A stretch of 64,000 bases of DNA, taken from assembly GCF_047675955.1 (NCBI RefSeq), contig NC_132925.1, positions 73,537,622-73,601,621 of the forward strand, written 5' to 3'. A model generated the notes under the pieces. That model was not told the DNA's origin, did not search any database, and was given only the letters and a program-made list of their open reading frames with translations. Source of the stretch: Chlorocebus sabaeus. Its lineage: Eukaryota; Chordata; Mammalia; Primates; Cercopithecidae. This document shows, one piece after another, positions 24,564 to 36,439 of this stretch; within the stretch, counting starts at the first letter, position 1; each line of letters starts with the position of its first letter. Position numbers and translations under genes: made by a program.

Positions 24564-24754
24564 TTTTTTTTTGAGACGGAGTCTCGCTCTGTCGCCCAGG
24601 CTGGAGTGCAGTGGCCGGATCTCAGCTCACTGCAAGCTCCGCCTCCTGGGTTCATGCCATTCTCCGGCCTCAGCCTCCCGAGTAGCTGGGACTACAGGCG
24701 CCCACCACCTCGCCCGGCTAGTTTTTTTTGCATTTTTTTTTAGTAGAGACGGGG
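24564..24754 (-). mobile_element. 5'-truncated AluYR-like element
   Basis: Young minus-oriented Alu that stops at 'tagtagagacgggg', lacking the 5' third. It is bounded by the 13-bp duplication TGTTATTTTTATT at 24531-24543 and 24755-24767. It carries the 'ggccggatctcagc' and 'ggctagtttttt' variants. Confidence 0.88.
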
Positions 24755-24774
24755 TGTTATTTTTATTAAGTTCC

Positions 24775-26000
24775 AATTATGCTTGAAGAAGTCTATCTTC
24801 TTTACTTGCTGGGTGCAAAGTTTAACATATTATCAACAGACCAATCTCGCCATTGTGTTGTTCAAATCTTCTATGGCCTTAGTAAGTTTATGCCTGCTTT
24901 GAGAGAGAGACGTGACTATCTCCACCTAAGACTATGGTTTTGTTCATTTCTCCGTAAAATTCTGTCAGTTTTTGCTTTATATGTTTTGAGACTATGTTAT
25001 TCAGTGCATGTTCAGGTTTGTTATATCTCCTGAAAGAACTGTTCCTGTATCATTATGCACTGGTCTCTTTGTTTTTTGCCTTACGTATTTTTTCCTAATA
25101 TTAATATTATTCCACAAACTCTTTTCCAATTAGTATTTCTCTATCAGTTAAGGTTTCATCACAGAAGCAAAACCACTATGAGTGATAAGGATAAGGATTA
25201 TAGAGATTTGACCAGCAATTATGGGAGCTAATTAAGCAGTTTGTATAGGGCTGCTGCTTCTGCATCTACTGTTGGGATAGAAATCAAAGGGCAGGCAACA
25301 GGAAAGGAAAGATGGATGTGAAGTGGAGGAAGAACAAGGACAGACTGGAAGTCACATTTATTTCTCACCAACCTGTGAGAGAGAACTTGCAGTATAAGCT
25401 GGCACCCTTCATTACAGAGTCCACAAATCTGACCTAGAATTTGGATAACCTGATGGAGAAGAACCAGAGGGAGCTGGAGAAGCTGGAAGTCAAATGCCAA
25501 CATGGTGATATAGCAAAGTCAGGTGTGTAAGCTGCAACATTGCCTGACCATATACCAACCTTCTGGGCATAAATACAGCTCTTCACTTCTACCTTACAAA
25601 GAACACGCAAATTTCTCTTGTGGCTGACCCAAACTGAAAGAAACTACTTTGGAAAGGAAATTCTCGGAAAAGTAGTTCGAGCTCAGTTGTGTGCTGACAC
25701 AATACAAAGCTGTCACAATTTGAATGGATATTTTCTTCCACTCTTTTGTCTTTTTTCCATTAATTATGTTTTAGATCTGTCTCTTGTAAATTACACATAA
25801 CTAGAATTCTTCTTCTGTCCTACATCAGGCTCTATCTTTTAGTTGTCAGCCTCTATCTTCTAACTGTCATATTTAATCCATTTACATTTATTGGCATTTA
25901 TAACTTTCATAATTTAAAAATAATTTTTTAAAAAATGAAATAAATATGTATTGAAAATATATGCATCATGTGCATTTCTGAAGTATTTTATACACAAAAC
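24775..26000 (-). repeat. old L1M ORF2 remnant split by an LTR
   Basis: Two pieces of antisense L1 ORF2: 24775-25139 ('ttgttcaaatcttctatggcc', 'tctgtcagtttttgctttatatgttttg') and 25718-25920 ('gaatggatattttcttccactc', 'tctgtctcttgtaaattac', 'ttaatccatttacattta'). The two pieces abut in consensus order, so the DNA between them is an insertion. Confidence 0.7.
25140..25717 (-). mobile_element. solitary ERVL-like LTR inside L1M
   Basis: A block of about 578 bp interrupts the L1M. Read on the minus strand it begins TGTGACAGC and ends near ACTGATAGA, comparable with MLT2/ERVL-type LTRs (complement: 'atcagttaaggtttcatcacagaagcaaaacc' then 'gagatttgaccagcaattatgggagct'). The 5-base flanks ATTTC (25135-25139) and ATTTG (25718-25722) look like a target duplication. 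The family name is not certain. Confidence 0.5.
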
Positions 26001-26011
26001 TTGTTACTTAC

Positions 26012-26121
26012 CACTTCTCCAGCAGAGGCAGCCAACATATGTTTCATAGGTGTCAAATATGAAGATGAATCAGTATGCAAAAACCACTTCACATATTCAT
26101 AGGTGATAAAAAATGCAGCAG
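26012..26121 (-). CDS. SLC25A26: SLC25A26 coding exon 3 (helix 2 and start of second repeat)
   Basis: It completes the split alanine codon of exon 2 and encodes AAFFITYEYVKWFLHTDSSS, then YLTPMKHMLAASAGEV. The first part is transmembrane helix 2; the TPMKHMLAASAGEV part opens helix 3 of the second carrier repeat. The acceptor ATTTCAG precedes 26121 and a consensus GTAAGT donor starts at 26011. The length of 110 bp complements exon 2 (157 bp), so the two together are in frame (267 bp) whereas either alone is not. Human has A where this sequence has T in HTDSSS, as I recall it. Confidence 0.95.
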
Positions 26122-26129
26122 CTGAAATT

Positions 26130-28030
26130 TAAAACAAGCCAGTCTTTCACAAAGTTTAAACATATATTCAAACTGTTAAGAAACATGTTTCTCAAAAGGT
26201 ATGACAACAATTATTAAATTATGAGATAACAGAAAAGGTGATAAGCACATATTTTTTTTCCTACCCTCACTCTTTTGGAATTTACTGAGGCCATGTTATA
26301 TGCCTGATCTTAGACTTACAGAAATGCAGAAAATATAATGCTTACCCTGAGGGAGCATAAGAGCTAATCTAGCACTTACCGTGTTGTGCTGACAAATTAC
26401 TTAAACATTTTTAAAGTCAACTTTAGAAAAGGATATGAATTTCTGTGATCCAAAATACCATTATGTATGGCCATAAAACAATCAACTACATTATGAATAA
26501 ATAGATTAAAATTGCAAACATACTTTAACTTGAAAGAAAATGTCTATTCTATAATGTTTTATTGCTGGTTACTCAAAATAACCATGGCTATTTTTTACTG
26601 CATGAATTCACCTTCACATCAAGAAAACAATCAACCACTTAATTTAAACTGGAAATCAAAATCTCTAAAAAGCTACCCCTATCACCATAAACTAATCGCA
26701 GCTGCACACGAGGGCTTTAAAACTTTCTATGTACTGTTAATCAAAAAATGTTTATCAGTTGGATAAAAGATAAGGCACAAGAGATAAAGGAATGACAAAT
26801 TCATCTTCTGAAGGACATTTGAACATGTCACAAAGTCTGAAACACTGAGGAAAACAGCCTGATACGTGAAAATCAGTTCTCCAAAGTCAACAAAAGCTTG
26901 TAAAGGATCTTCACATGCTAACAAATATACACTAGGCTAAAAAAAGAAGCACTCTGTCCACGAATGAATAATGACCAGTTCAGGCAGTTTTACGTGGTTA
27001 ACACAAGTCTATTCCCATTTGTTTCTTCATACGATTTTTCCCACTTCAGCCCACTCACTAAATGTGGAGCTATAATACCTCTAATTGCATTCAGCTGTTA
27101 AGTTCTGCCACTCTACCTCCTACCCTCCTAATCCCCAAGAAAAGGGAGAAAGACAGTGGTAAAACTTCCTCCATTTCATGGTTAACCACCTCAACTTCGT
27201 CTGACTTTATGGCTTCTTTTGTGATCTACAAGGTTCTTTAAGAATATAAGTTCCAAACCTCCCTCCAACCTCCAGGTGGCATCCAAGAAGGCCTCTACTA
27301 ACTGGAAATGTCAGTACAGTCAGGTTCCAAGTTGGCGGCTGAACAAGTTAAAGCAAAGAAGAGGGGCTGGGTTATCTGATGCCTATAGTTTCTTCTGGCT
27401 CTTAACAAACAAACAACAACAACAAAATAAAAACAAACCACTATGCTTTCTCTACATTCCCTTCAAAACAGGGAGTAAGGCTCCTAAACATGGTCTTCTC
27501 TTCACCTCTTTCCATCTTTCGTCCCCTCTAGCCCCACCCCAATCCCTCACTCCTGCAGCATAGGTTTACAAAAACATCCATAGCCACTGATGATCAACTA
27601 CAGTGAAGTTCTGTACTCAGATTAAGACCGTAAGCAACAGCAAAATAAAAAAGACACCAAACACAAAAGTCCAATTCATTCAAAATTTGCAGTAAAACAA
27701 GGCTATTTTTGAAACCCTGGTACTCTCACTTTTCCCTAGCATCTCCCATTCACTAAAGTTTGGTGGATGGGACCAAAAAAAAAAAAAATCAAAACCACAT
27801 TCTATAAGTAAACTCCTAAAGGAAGAAGAATGCAAAACCTGTGATCTTAATGACAGCACTATGTAACCCACACACTACAGCTAATTGTACATCTCCCCAC
27901 AATAATCTTTATGTGCAATATGTAAGAGAAAAAGATCTTTAGAAGAGTGAGTGTAAAGGAAGGAGACATCATAAAAAATGGCGACCAAAAGATGGGGACT
28001 TAGTGACACGTTTCTTTGCAATTCCCTAGT
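26130..28030. other. intron 2 sequence without recognised features
   Basis: No repeat or exon I can name. Confidence 0.4.
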
Positions 28031-28318
28031 TCAGAGGTTCTCAAACTTGTCTGAATGTAGGAATCATCTAGGGATTTTTTTAAAACATCCAATGCCCAGG
28101 TCACACCTCAGACCAATTAAGTCACAATCTCTGGGGTTGGGTGACAAACACCAGTACAAGTGATCCTTGAACATGGGTTTAAAGGCACAGGTTCACTTAT
28201 ACATGGCTTTTTTTCAATAAATATATTGGAAAAAATTTTGGATATTCGTGATAATCTGAACAAACTTATAGATGAACCACATAGCCTAGAAATACCAAAA
28301 AATTAAGAAAAGGTGGCT

Positions 28319-28625
28319 GGCTGGGCACCATGGTTCATGCCTGCAATCCCAGCACTTTGAGAGACTGAGGCGGGTGGATCATGAGATCAGGAGATCGAGA
28401 CCATCCTGCCTAACACGGTGAAACCCCATCTCTACTAAAAATACAAAAAAAAAAAAAGCCGGGTGTGGCAGCGGGCGCCTGAAGTCCCAGTTACTCAGGA
28501 GGCTGAGGCAGGAGAATGGCATGAACTCAGGAGGCAGAGCTTGCAGTGAGCCGAGATGGCACCACTGTACTCCAGCCTGGGTGACAGAGCAAGACCCTGT
28601 CTCAAAAAAAAAAAAAAAAAAAAAA
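28319..28625 (+). repeat. Alu inside Tigger2-like element
   Basis: Full-length Alu ('ggctgggcaccatggttcatgcc' to poly-A), flanked by 'agaaaaggt' / 'agaaaaggc'. Confidence 0.9.
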
Positions 28626-28791
28626 GAAAAGGCTAGCCGTGCCATGAATACATAAAATATATGTAGATACTAGCCTATTTTATCATTTACTAACATAAAA
28701 CATAAAAAGTTAAAATTCATCAAAACTTATAAACACAAACCATATAGCACATCATTCACAGTTGAGAGAAATGTAAACAAATGTAAAGATG

Positions 28792-29075
28792 GGCCAGGCA
28801 CAGTGGCCCACATCAGTAATCCCAGCACTTTTGGAGGCTGAGGCTTAAGCTCAGGAGTTCAAGACCAGCCTGGACAACACAGAGAAACCCCATCTTTACA
28901 AAAAAAACACAAATAATTAGCCAGGTGTGGTCGCCCACACCTGTAATCCCAGCTACTTGAGAGACTGAGGTGGGAAGATCACCTGAGCCTGGGAGGTTGA
29001 GGTTGCAGTGGGCCAAGATCATGCCACTGCATTCCAGTCTGGGCAACGGAGTAAGACCTGTCGCAGGGGGAAAAA
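28792..29075 (+). repeat. AluJ-type inside Tigger2-like element
   Basis: Diverged Alu from 'ggccaggcacagtggcccacatc' to 'gagtaagacctgtcg'. Tigger sequence resumes at 'ggtgtagtgttaaatcgtaactgcac'. Confidence 0.88.
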
Positions 29076-30690
29076 CAAGGTGTAGTGTTAAATCGTAACT
29101 GCACACCAAATTAACTGCAGCACACACTGTACTACGTAGTAATCTCTTTGCCACCTCCTCTCGCTATTATCATGAGTTCAGATGTTGCCGAGTATCCACT
29201 TAAAACGCCATGTGACACTAATTATCTCCACATGAGCAGTTCATCGCCCCAATAAATTGCCTGTCACAGTACAAAAGGATCTCTCCCAGTTCTTATGTAT
29301 TTTTTGTTGTGGTTAGTGCCATACCACAAACTTTGAATAACACCATAGGACCCATATGAAGTGCCACTAGTGATGCTGGAAGTGATGACATTACAAGAAA
29401 GCTCCTAAGAAGCAGAAAGGAGTCAAGACATTACAAGAAAAAGTCAAATTGCTTGTTACATACCACAGACTGAAACAGTGGCTGCCAGCCATTTCAAAAG
29501 GAATGAATCCAGCTTAATCCATTGTTTAAAAAAAAGAAAAAGAAAAGAAACAAAACTCATTAACCCATTGCCGCAGCTATGTCAGCAGGCATGAAAACTT
29601 TGCACTTCTTGCAAACTACCTTTTTTCTTGTTTTGAAAATGCAGCTTTTATGTGGGTAAAGGATTGCTATAATAAAGGCATACTTATTATGTCTAAAATC
29701 ATTTGAGAAAAAGCAAAGTCATTTCATGACAAGATCAAACAAAAGGAAGGTGAAAAATCTAAAGCTGAAGAAGTTAATGCCAGCCAAGGATAGTTTGATA
29801 ATTTGAGAAAAAGATTTGGCTTTAAAATGTCAAGATAACAGGAGAAGCAGCTTCTGCCATCCATAAGTCAGTAAACAAGTTCCCAGCTGCCATTAAGTAA
29901 ATTATTGAGGAGAAAGGACATCTGCCTGAGTAGGTTTCTAATGTAGATGACAGTGACCTATTCCGGGAAAAGAAAAATGTCACAAAGGACATTTATTAGT
30001 AAGGAAGAGAAGCAGACAAATCCTTCACAGTATTCATGACAGAGCCAATCAAGAAAACCATAAAAGAGATTGTGGATGTAAAAAAAAAAAAAAAAAAAAG
30101 GTGGGGGTGAAGGGTTTCAAAATATAAATCTTAAATTCAAGAGCTGACACCACACCAGAGGAATTAACGGAAGACAACTTGGTGAAGATGAGTGCTTCCA
30201 AACCAGTGTCAAATGACAAGGGAGATGTAGAAGAAGGAGTGCCAGAAAAGAAAATGACATCAGACAATCTAGCAGAAAGGTTCTGATTATTAAAGACTGC
30301 TTTTGACTTCTTTTATGATGAGGACGCTTCTACAATATGGGCACTGAAACTAAAGCAAATGGTGAAAGGATTGGTACCATATAGAATCATTTTCAGAGAA
30401 ATGAAACAGCAAAAAAGTGAGACAGAAACTATGATATATTTCCATAATATTATACCATGTGAGCCTGCTTCTCTTGCCTCCCCTTCCACCTCCTCTACTT
30501 CTTCTGCCTCTGCCACCCCTGAGACACCAAGACCAGCTCCTCTTTTTTCTCCTCTTCCTCAGCCTACTCAACCTGAAGACCTTTATGATGATCCACTTCC
30601 CCTTACTGAATATACGTTTTCTCTTCCTTACAATTTTAATATTTTTTCTCTAGCTTACCAGATTGTAAGAATACAGTATATAAAACATTT

Positions 30691-30995
30691 GCCGGGTGCA
30701 GCGACTCACGCCTGTAATCCCAGCACTTTGAGAGGTCAAGGCAGGCGGATCACATGAGGTCAGGATAACATGGTGAAACCCTGTCTCTACTAAAAATACA
30801 AAAAATTAGCCAGGTGTGGGGGTGTGTGCCTGTAATCCCAGCTACTCAGGAGGCTGAAGCAGGAGAATCACTTGAACCCAGGAATTGGAGGTTGCAGTGA
30901 CCTGAGATCACGCCATTGCACTCCAGCCTGGGAGGTGACACAGAAAGACTCTGTCTTGAAAAAAAATAAAAAACAAAAAATAAAAAAAAAAAAAA
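30691..30995 (+). repeat. AluS-type inside Tigger2-like element
   Basis: 'gccgggtgcagcgactcacgcc' to an A-rich tail, with a small deletion in the left arm ('ggtcaggataacatgg'). Confidence 0.88.
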
Positions 30996-31894
30996 CATAA
31001 ATATATGTTAATACATATCTTAACACACATACAAAGTATGTGCTACTCAACTGTTTATGCTATCATTAAGGCAGCAGCAGGCTATCAGTAGTTAAGTTTT
31101 GGGGAAGTCAAAAGTTATATTCCGATTTTTGACTGCACGGGGGTTGACACCCCTAACCGCCACATTGTTCAAGGGTCAACTGTATTTGTTTAAGCTCTTC
31201 AGTAATCAGGTGATTCCAAAGTGGACAAACTGGGGAACCTATGACCCTCTCACATACTTAAAACTATGCTTGGCATGGAGTGGATGCTCAGTTAATGACT
31301 TGTTACAATTACTCAAAGTATTAACATACACAGAAATGCAAGGATGACCAAAACAGTTTGCCATTCTAATGATGGCTGGGGGATGAGGAAGGGCAGGAGA
31401 AAAAAAGAAACAGAAATACTATTTTTCTGTTTGCACTACAAATCTTTGTATGAATGCTATGCTCACAGAAATGTCAAGTTAACATAAGAGAAAAAAATTC
31501 TCATGAATCATCCTGTGAAAAATGAAAGCAAACCCTAGAATTTAGGAATCTTCTAGAGCTGTGGTTTTGTGGGTGTGTCTTATGTGTGGTGATTTTTTTG
31601 TTTTGTTGCTTTAGTTTACTTTTGGAGGCCACTAGAGGCATCCAACAGTAAACAATTAAAATAAGTATCTGCAAACAGTATACCAAGAAGCAGATTAAAC
31701 AAAACAGATTACACTGACTAAAGAGTAAGAGTGTCATAAGTCACATAACATGACTTCAGAACCAAAACAAAAGACACTGGAAGGAGAGTATCCAGGAGAT
31801 CATTAGTGAGAAACACTTGCATCATCTAAGAACAATTTAATTAGGATAGAAATGTTTAATGCCTCCTAGGTTCACCTGCTCTCTAAGATGCTCC

Positions 31895-32075
31895 AAAGCA
31901 GCTATCATCAAACCTGACTTCACACTGGAGTCACCTTGGAAGCTATTAAAACTCCTGATACCCAGGCAAAGCCTAGACCAATTAAACTTCTAGGGTGACA
32001 CAGGACATCAGTACTTTTTAAGGCTTCCCAGTAGATTCTAATGTGCAGGCAAAGTTGAGAATGATTGTTCTGAGG
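31895..32075 (+). mobile_element. MER5A-like hAT-Charlie element
   Basis: 'gcagctatcatcaaacctgacttcacactggagtcacc' to 'gtagattctaatgtgcaggcaaagttgagaatgattg' is MER5A order: head, body and complementary tail. Confidence 0.65.
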
Positions 32076-32221
32076 AATCACAACATTAAAATAACACTTT
32101 AAGGATTCTAGCTGGAAATTTTAACAACAAAAACCATTTTTTAAAGATTGCTTTTTTTTTCCTATTACAAATATATCGAAATAGAATCTATAACACTATC
32201 TGAGTCAAAAATAATGGGTTA

Positions 32222-32518
32222 GGCCCGGCACAGTGGCTCATGACTACCATAATCCCAGCCTTTGGGAGCCCAAGGTGGACAGATTGCTTGAGCCTAGGAG
32301 TTCAAGACCAGCCTAGACAACATGACAAAACCCATTCTCTACAAAAAACAGAAAAATTAGCCGGGCATGGTGGTGCGCGCCTGTAGTTCCAGCTACTTAG
32401 GAGGCTGAGGTAGGAGGACGGCTTGAGCCTGGAGGTCAAGGTTGCAGTAAGCTATCATCTCACCACTGCACTCCCACCTGGGCGACAAAGTGAGACCCTG
32501 ACTAAAATAAATAAAAAA
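32222..32518 (+). repeat. AluJ-type element
   Basis: 'aggcccggcacagtggctcatgac' through 'tgggcgacaaagtgagaccctgac'. It ends about 140 bp from exon 2 on its 3' side. Confidence 0.88.
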
Positions 32519-32655
32519 GAATAACAACAGGTTAAAGAAGTAAATTCAGAAGATAAGCTTCAACACACAAGGAATTCTATGTGGGTAAGACCACACACCA
32601 TTCTGAAAATCCAATCTTATCACGGCTTTACAGAAGTGAGAATATAATTTTTTAC

Positions 32656-32812
32656 CATTAGGAAAGGATCCAACAGCAGCAGAAGGAACACCAGCATATA
32701 TTCCACGAAAACCACCAGCCTTATTAAATCCTTGGGGACTCTGCAGCCTGGTTTTAATGGTATCCAGAGGAAATAATATCAAGTCAACAGAAACACCTGC
32801 TACCCCACCAGC
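32656..32812 (-). CDS. SLC25A26: SLC25A26 coding exon 2 (first carrier repeat, helix 1 to helix 2 loop)
   Basis: The minus strand encodes 52 residues plus one base, running from AGGVAGVSVDL to GVPSAAVGSFPN. It carries the first mitochondrial-carrier signature: PLDTIKTR, fitting P-x-D-x-x-K/R at the end of transmembrane helix 1, followed by the matrix-loop pattern GGFRGIYAGV. The GG/AG-rich start of helix 1 is also typical of the family. The acceptor is TTTCAAAG before 32812 and the donor GTAAAAAA begins at 32655; it is weak beyond the GT, but the following bases maintain the frame. The exon is 157 bp, so skipping it alone would shift the frame. In the salt-bridge network of carriers, the D and K of PLDTIK form part of the matrix gate (family knowledge). 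Confidence 0.95.
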
Positions 32813-33150
32813 CTTTGAAAAAAAAGAGGGAAGAAAAAGAAAAAAAAAAAGGTTACAACAAAATAAGCCCTCTGCCACTTGGGTGTAAAGATAGGAAAAA
32901 GACAGTCTTTAAAGCACATTTCTCATTCCTTTCAGTCCACAACTTCTGCAGCACAAAGTGTTACCTTCAGTCTAAATCTAGAAGTTTTCCTGAGAAAATA
33001 GCCATTATTGTGCTATATTTTTAAGTTGTAAACTTTATATTAAATTTTCTTTTTAAATCAAATTTTAATAAAAAAATTTTTAAACAAAATTTAAATTCAT
33101 TGTTAATACAGTACTCACATGGTTCAAAATGCTAAAAAAAAAAAAAAAAA

Positions 33151-33432
33151 GGCCAGATGTAATGGCTCATGCCTCCCAGCAGTATGGGAGACAGAACTGG
33201 AAGGATTACTTGAGGCCAGGAGTTCGAGACCAGCCTGTGCAACACAGTGAGACTTCATCACTACAAAAAATAAAAAATTAAGCTGGGGATGGTGGCACAT
33301 GCCTGTAGTTCCAGCTACCTGAGAGGCTGAAGAACAAAGATCACTTCAGCCTAGGAGTTCAAGGGTTCAGTGAGCTATGATCCTGCCACCGCACTCCAGC
33401 ATGGGTGACAGCAAGACCCTGTGTCTTAAAAA
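33151..33432 (+). repeat. AluJ-type element
   Basis: 'ggccagatgtaatggctcatgcc' to 'gacagcaagaccctgtgtc', strongly diverged, preceded by poly-A. Confidence 0.85.
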
Positions 33433-33439
33433 CAAATAG

Positions 33440-35095
33440 CCAACAAGAACAACAAATAAACTTCAAAAAAAGGTCAACAGCTCAAAGTCTCCTTCCAACC
33501 TTGTTCCTAATAACTCAGGTAAACCACTTTTATTGGTTTCTTGCTGTATCCTTCCAAAGTTACTTTAAACATACACAAGCATGTATGAACATATAGTTTC
33601 ATTTTCTTTAAAACGAAAAGATGATGTACAATATGCACTATTCTGTACTTTTTTTTTTAAACAATTTATCTTTATTTTTTCACATCAGACCAAATGTTAT
33701 ACTGTTGTCTTAACCAATAAGCAGTGAATCCGAATTGACTCCTTTCAGACTGGAATTTTGAAACAGCTTATGATCTCTGTGAATCTGGATCTGTATTTTA
33801 ATAATCACACATCTAAGAACTCATATAGTATTATCTTCGGCTTTAAATGTATTTGAAAATTCCTTGATAATTTTTTAATCAAGTGAATAAATTGATTTTT
33901 TTAAAGAGCTAAATGTCTGAAGGAAATTAAAATCTGGTCCAAACTAGTAATCTCCCAAGAGATACCATGTTGCTTTGGGGAAGCTGTACTTTAAAAACTG
34001 ATTAATTCCTGCTAAATGGATTTTGGGGAAAAAAAACTGATTAAGAACTAACTCTGTACCTCATGATTATAGTGACACGTATGTAGAATATGTTTAAACT
34101 CGTTACACCTTAGTCAAAGAAAACAAATTGAAAAAATATGAACACAAAGAGCATCAAAGAAAGGCTAATACATATGAATCCTCACATGTGTGATTATTAA
34201 AATACAGATCTGGATTCACAAGGATCATTAGTTGTTTCAAAATGTAGGTCTCAAAAAAGTCAATACACATGCACTACTTATTAGTGAAAAAGACAAAAAC
34301 ATAACATGTGTTCTGATATGAAAAGATCACCCAGATCGAAAGGCATCATTTAAAGATGTGAGTTAAAATCAGTTTACAGTAGGCAGACAAATGCACTATA
34401 AAGAGGAAACTTTCCTATACAATTTTTTAACTGAATTGCTAATTTTTGCCATATTTTGAAATCAGAACCATGTGAATACATCACCTATTCAAAAAGTAAA
34501 AATATACATTTTAAAACTATACATTTCATGACAAAGGAAAAAAAAGAATCAGTATTATTCAAACATACAACCGAAGTTCAAACTGATTGTTTCCATCCTT
34601 TAAGTTTACAAAATGTGCAGATGCCACAAAGCTTAGTACCTAGCAAATACTATCTGCTTTACTTACCGCTCACCATAAAACCATTCCAGGAGTTAACTGG
34701 AAAAATGAAATACTTTAATGATAAATCCAATACCTATTTTCAAATTAACTAGCACAGGTTATTAAAAATTAATTTACCCTAGACAAGTACATTACTACAA
34801 ATAGTAATACTATACTTCATGATCAGCCCAAAGACATGAAAGAAGCCCAAAGACCCTGAAGTTCTACTCTGCAAATTACCTAAGAAGACGTCACCCAAAA
34901 GGGCACAGAGATGTGCCAATACAGAAACTAAGTAGTACCAAAAGAATATCCAATAATGTGGGATTTCTTTCTGGACATAAAGGTGGCCTTCCCTAAGTCA
35001 TGGGAAAAAGTTCACAAGTAATGCAGGAAAACAAAAAGGCCAATCGTCAAAATTCTTCTTACTTCTTGTTTCAGGATTTTTATAAAATTCAGTAA
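33440..35095. other. intron 1 sequence without recognised features
   Basis: AT-rich; nothing recognised. Confidence 0.4.
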
Positions 35096-35100
35096 GTAGA

Positions 35101-35262
35101 GCCAGGCACGGTGGTAAGCACCTGTAATCGCAGCTACCTGGGAGGCTAAGGCAAGAGGATCGCTTGAGCCCAGGAGTTTGAGATTACAGTGAGCTATGAT
35201 TGTGCCCATGAATAGCCACTATGCTTGCCTGGGCAACACAGGGAGACCTCGTCTCTAATAAT
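35101..35262 (+). repeat. Alu right-monomer fragment
   Basis: 'gccaggcacggtggtaagcacctgtaatcgcagctacctggg' to 'agacctcgtctctaataata'; the first arm's middle is missing. Confidence 0.75.
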
Positions 35263-35264
35263 AA

Positions 35265-36430
35265 TTTGGTAAGTAAACATTTTGCCTGCCTCTTCGTTTT
35301 CTCAAAATACAGAGAGAATAGAATCCTGGTGAAAATGTCTCATGTGACTAGATTATTTGAAAACATGCTGCACTTCCCTCTCATTTTCTCTTTAATCTTA
35401 GGAGAGGATTCAGAGAAACACTATCTACTGCTAAATTTTAATCAATAATTACTCTTTTAATCCAGTTGGCTACTTTACATGTATTGATTCTCTAACCTTT
35501 CTTTCATCACAATTCTTAACTTCTGAGGAAAAAAATGACCAGATTCAATCTACTTGTCTGGTAAAACATGACTCAAGGATTACTAATCGCTTCTATCGAT
35601 TACAAACTTCTATTTAACTCAAATGTCATTTAAATTCATGAGACTGAAAAAAAAAAAAAAAACAGCTAACAGAGAACCTGAAGAATACCTATATATTTAG
35701 CCACACAATCACATACTTCAGATTTAAACAAAAACCTTAATGCCTATATCAATATTGTTTTGTATGTAAATAAGTAAAAAATATATAAGCCAGTAACAAC
35801 CTAATTATAAAGAACTCTATCAAACTCTTATTCTTTAGCCTGAAAATTTTATTTTGTTATAATCATTTATCAGAAAGTTATCAGGCAAGTGATTCGTTTC
35901 ATAATTTATGATAGCTTATACTGAAAAATTTTAACTAGAAAAAATCCAAAGAAATAGGACATAACCCAGATAACCAGCAAATCTTGCTAGAGCATCACAA
36001 TGTATTGAGACCTCAATATCTTATAGATAAAATATATGTCTCTACCTTAAGTTAATAAATGTATGAAGTGTTGGCAGGCTGTAGAGAGGAAGTGCCTAAT
36101 TAGTGCTCTGCAATTACTCTGAGAAGTGATAGGTCAGAATTACATGCCATAAAACTGTTTTTCTCTAAAGGAGGAGGGCACACCATAAAAACAGCATCAC
36201 CGCTGTCCCTCTAGGACAAAACCGAATCATCTGCGCAATTTAACTAAGCAAAATCAACACAGGTCCCGGGCCTAAATGACAGCTAAGAAGAACCAGCCTT
36301 AATATTAACATGGCTTCTCAAGGGAAACATTTCCCTGACAGTCTCAGTCTCCTTCACAATGAAGTGGCCGCCCATGACCTGAATCACCATCTTCCTCACT
36401 GCAGAACTGCCACTTCTGTTTTCTGACATA
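35265..36430. other. intron 1 sequence without recognised features
   Basis: AT-rich; no exon or clear repeat seen. Confidence 0.4.
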
Positions 36431-36439
36431 CTTGTCGCC

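Larger units (their letters stand above)
28157..31182 (+). mobile_element. Tigger2-like DNA transposon, near complete, with three nested Alus
   Basis: The left end 'caagtgatccttgaacatggg' and right end 'cacattgttcaagggtcaactg' are inverted repeats of the Tigger2 kind (CAGTTGACCCTTGAACAA), each preceded or followed by TA (28155-28156 and 31183-31184), the pogo/TcMar target duplication. Without the three Alus the element is roughly 2.1 kb. Transposase remnants begin near 29355 ('gaagtgccactagtgatgctggaag', then 'ctcctaagaagcagaaaggagtc') and reach about 30650. The frame is broken many times, so it is a fossil. The terminal proline/serine-rich stretch at 30460-30600 is the longest open remnant. 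Confidence 0.82.
28032..31243. mobile_element. MER5A-like element split by a Tigger2-like insertion
   Basis: Left half 28032-28154 ('cagaggttctcaaacttgtctgaatgtaggaatcatc') is MER5A-type. What may be its right half follows the Tigger insertion at 31185-31243 ('cagtaatcaggtgattccaaag...ggggaacctatg'). The right half is weak by eye. Confidence 0.45.

Noticed and set aside
30359..30757. 132-codon open frame
   Set aside because: It joins a decayed Tigger transposase end with the start of an inserted Alu, so it is not a gene.
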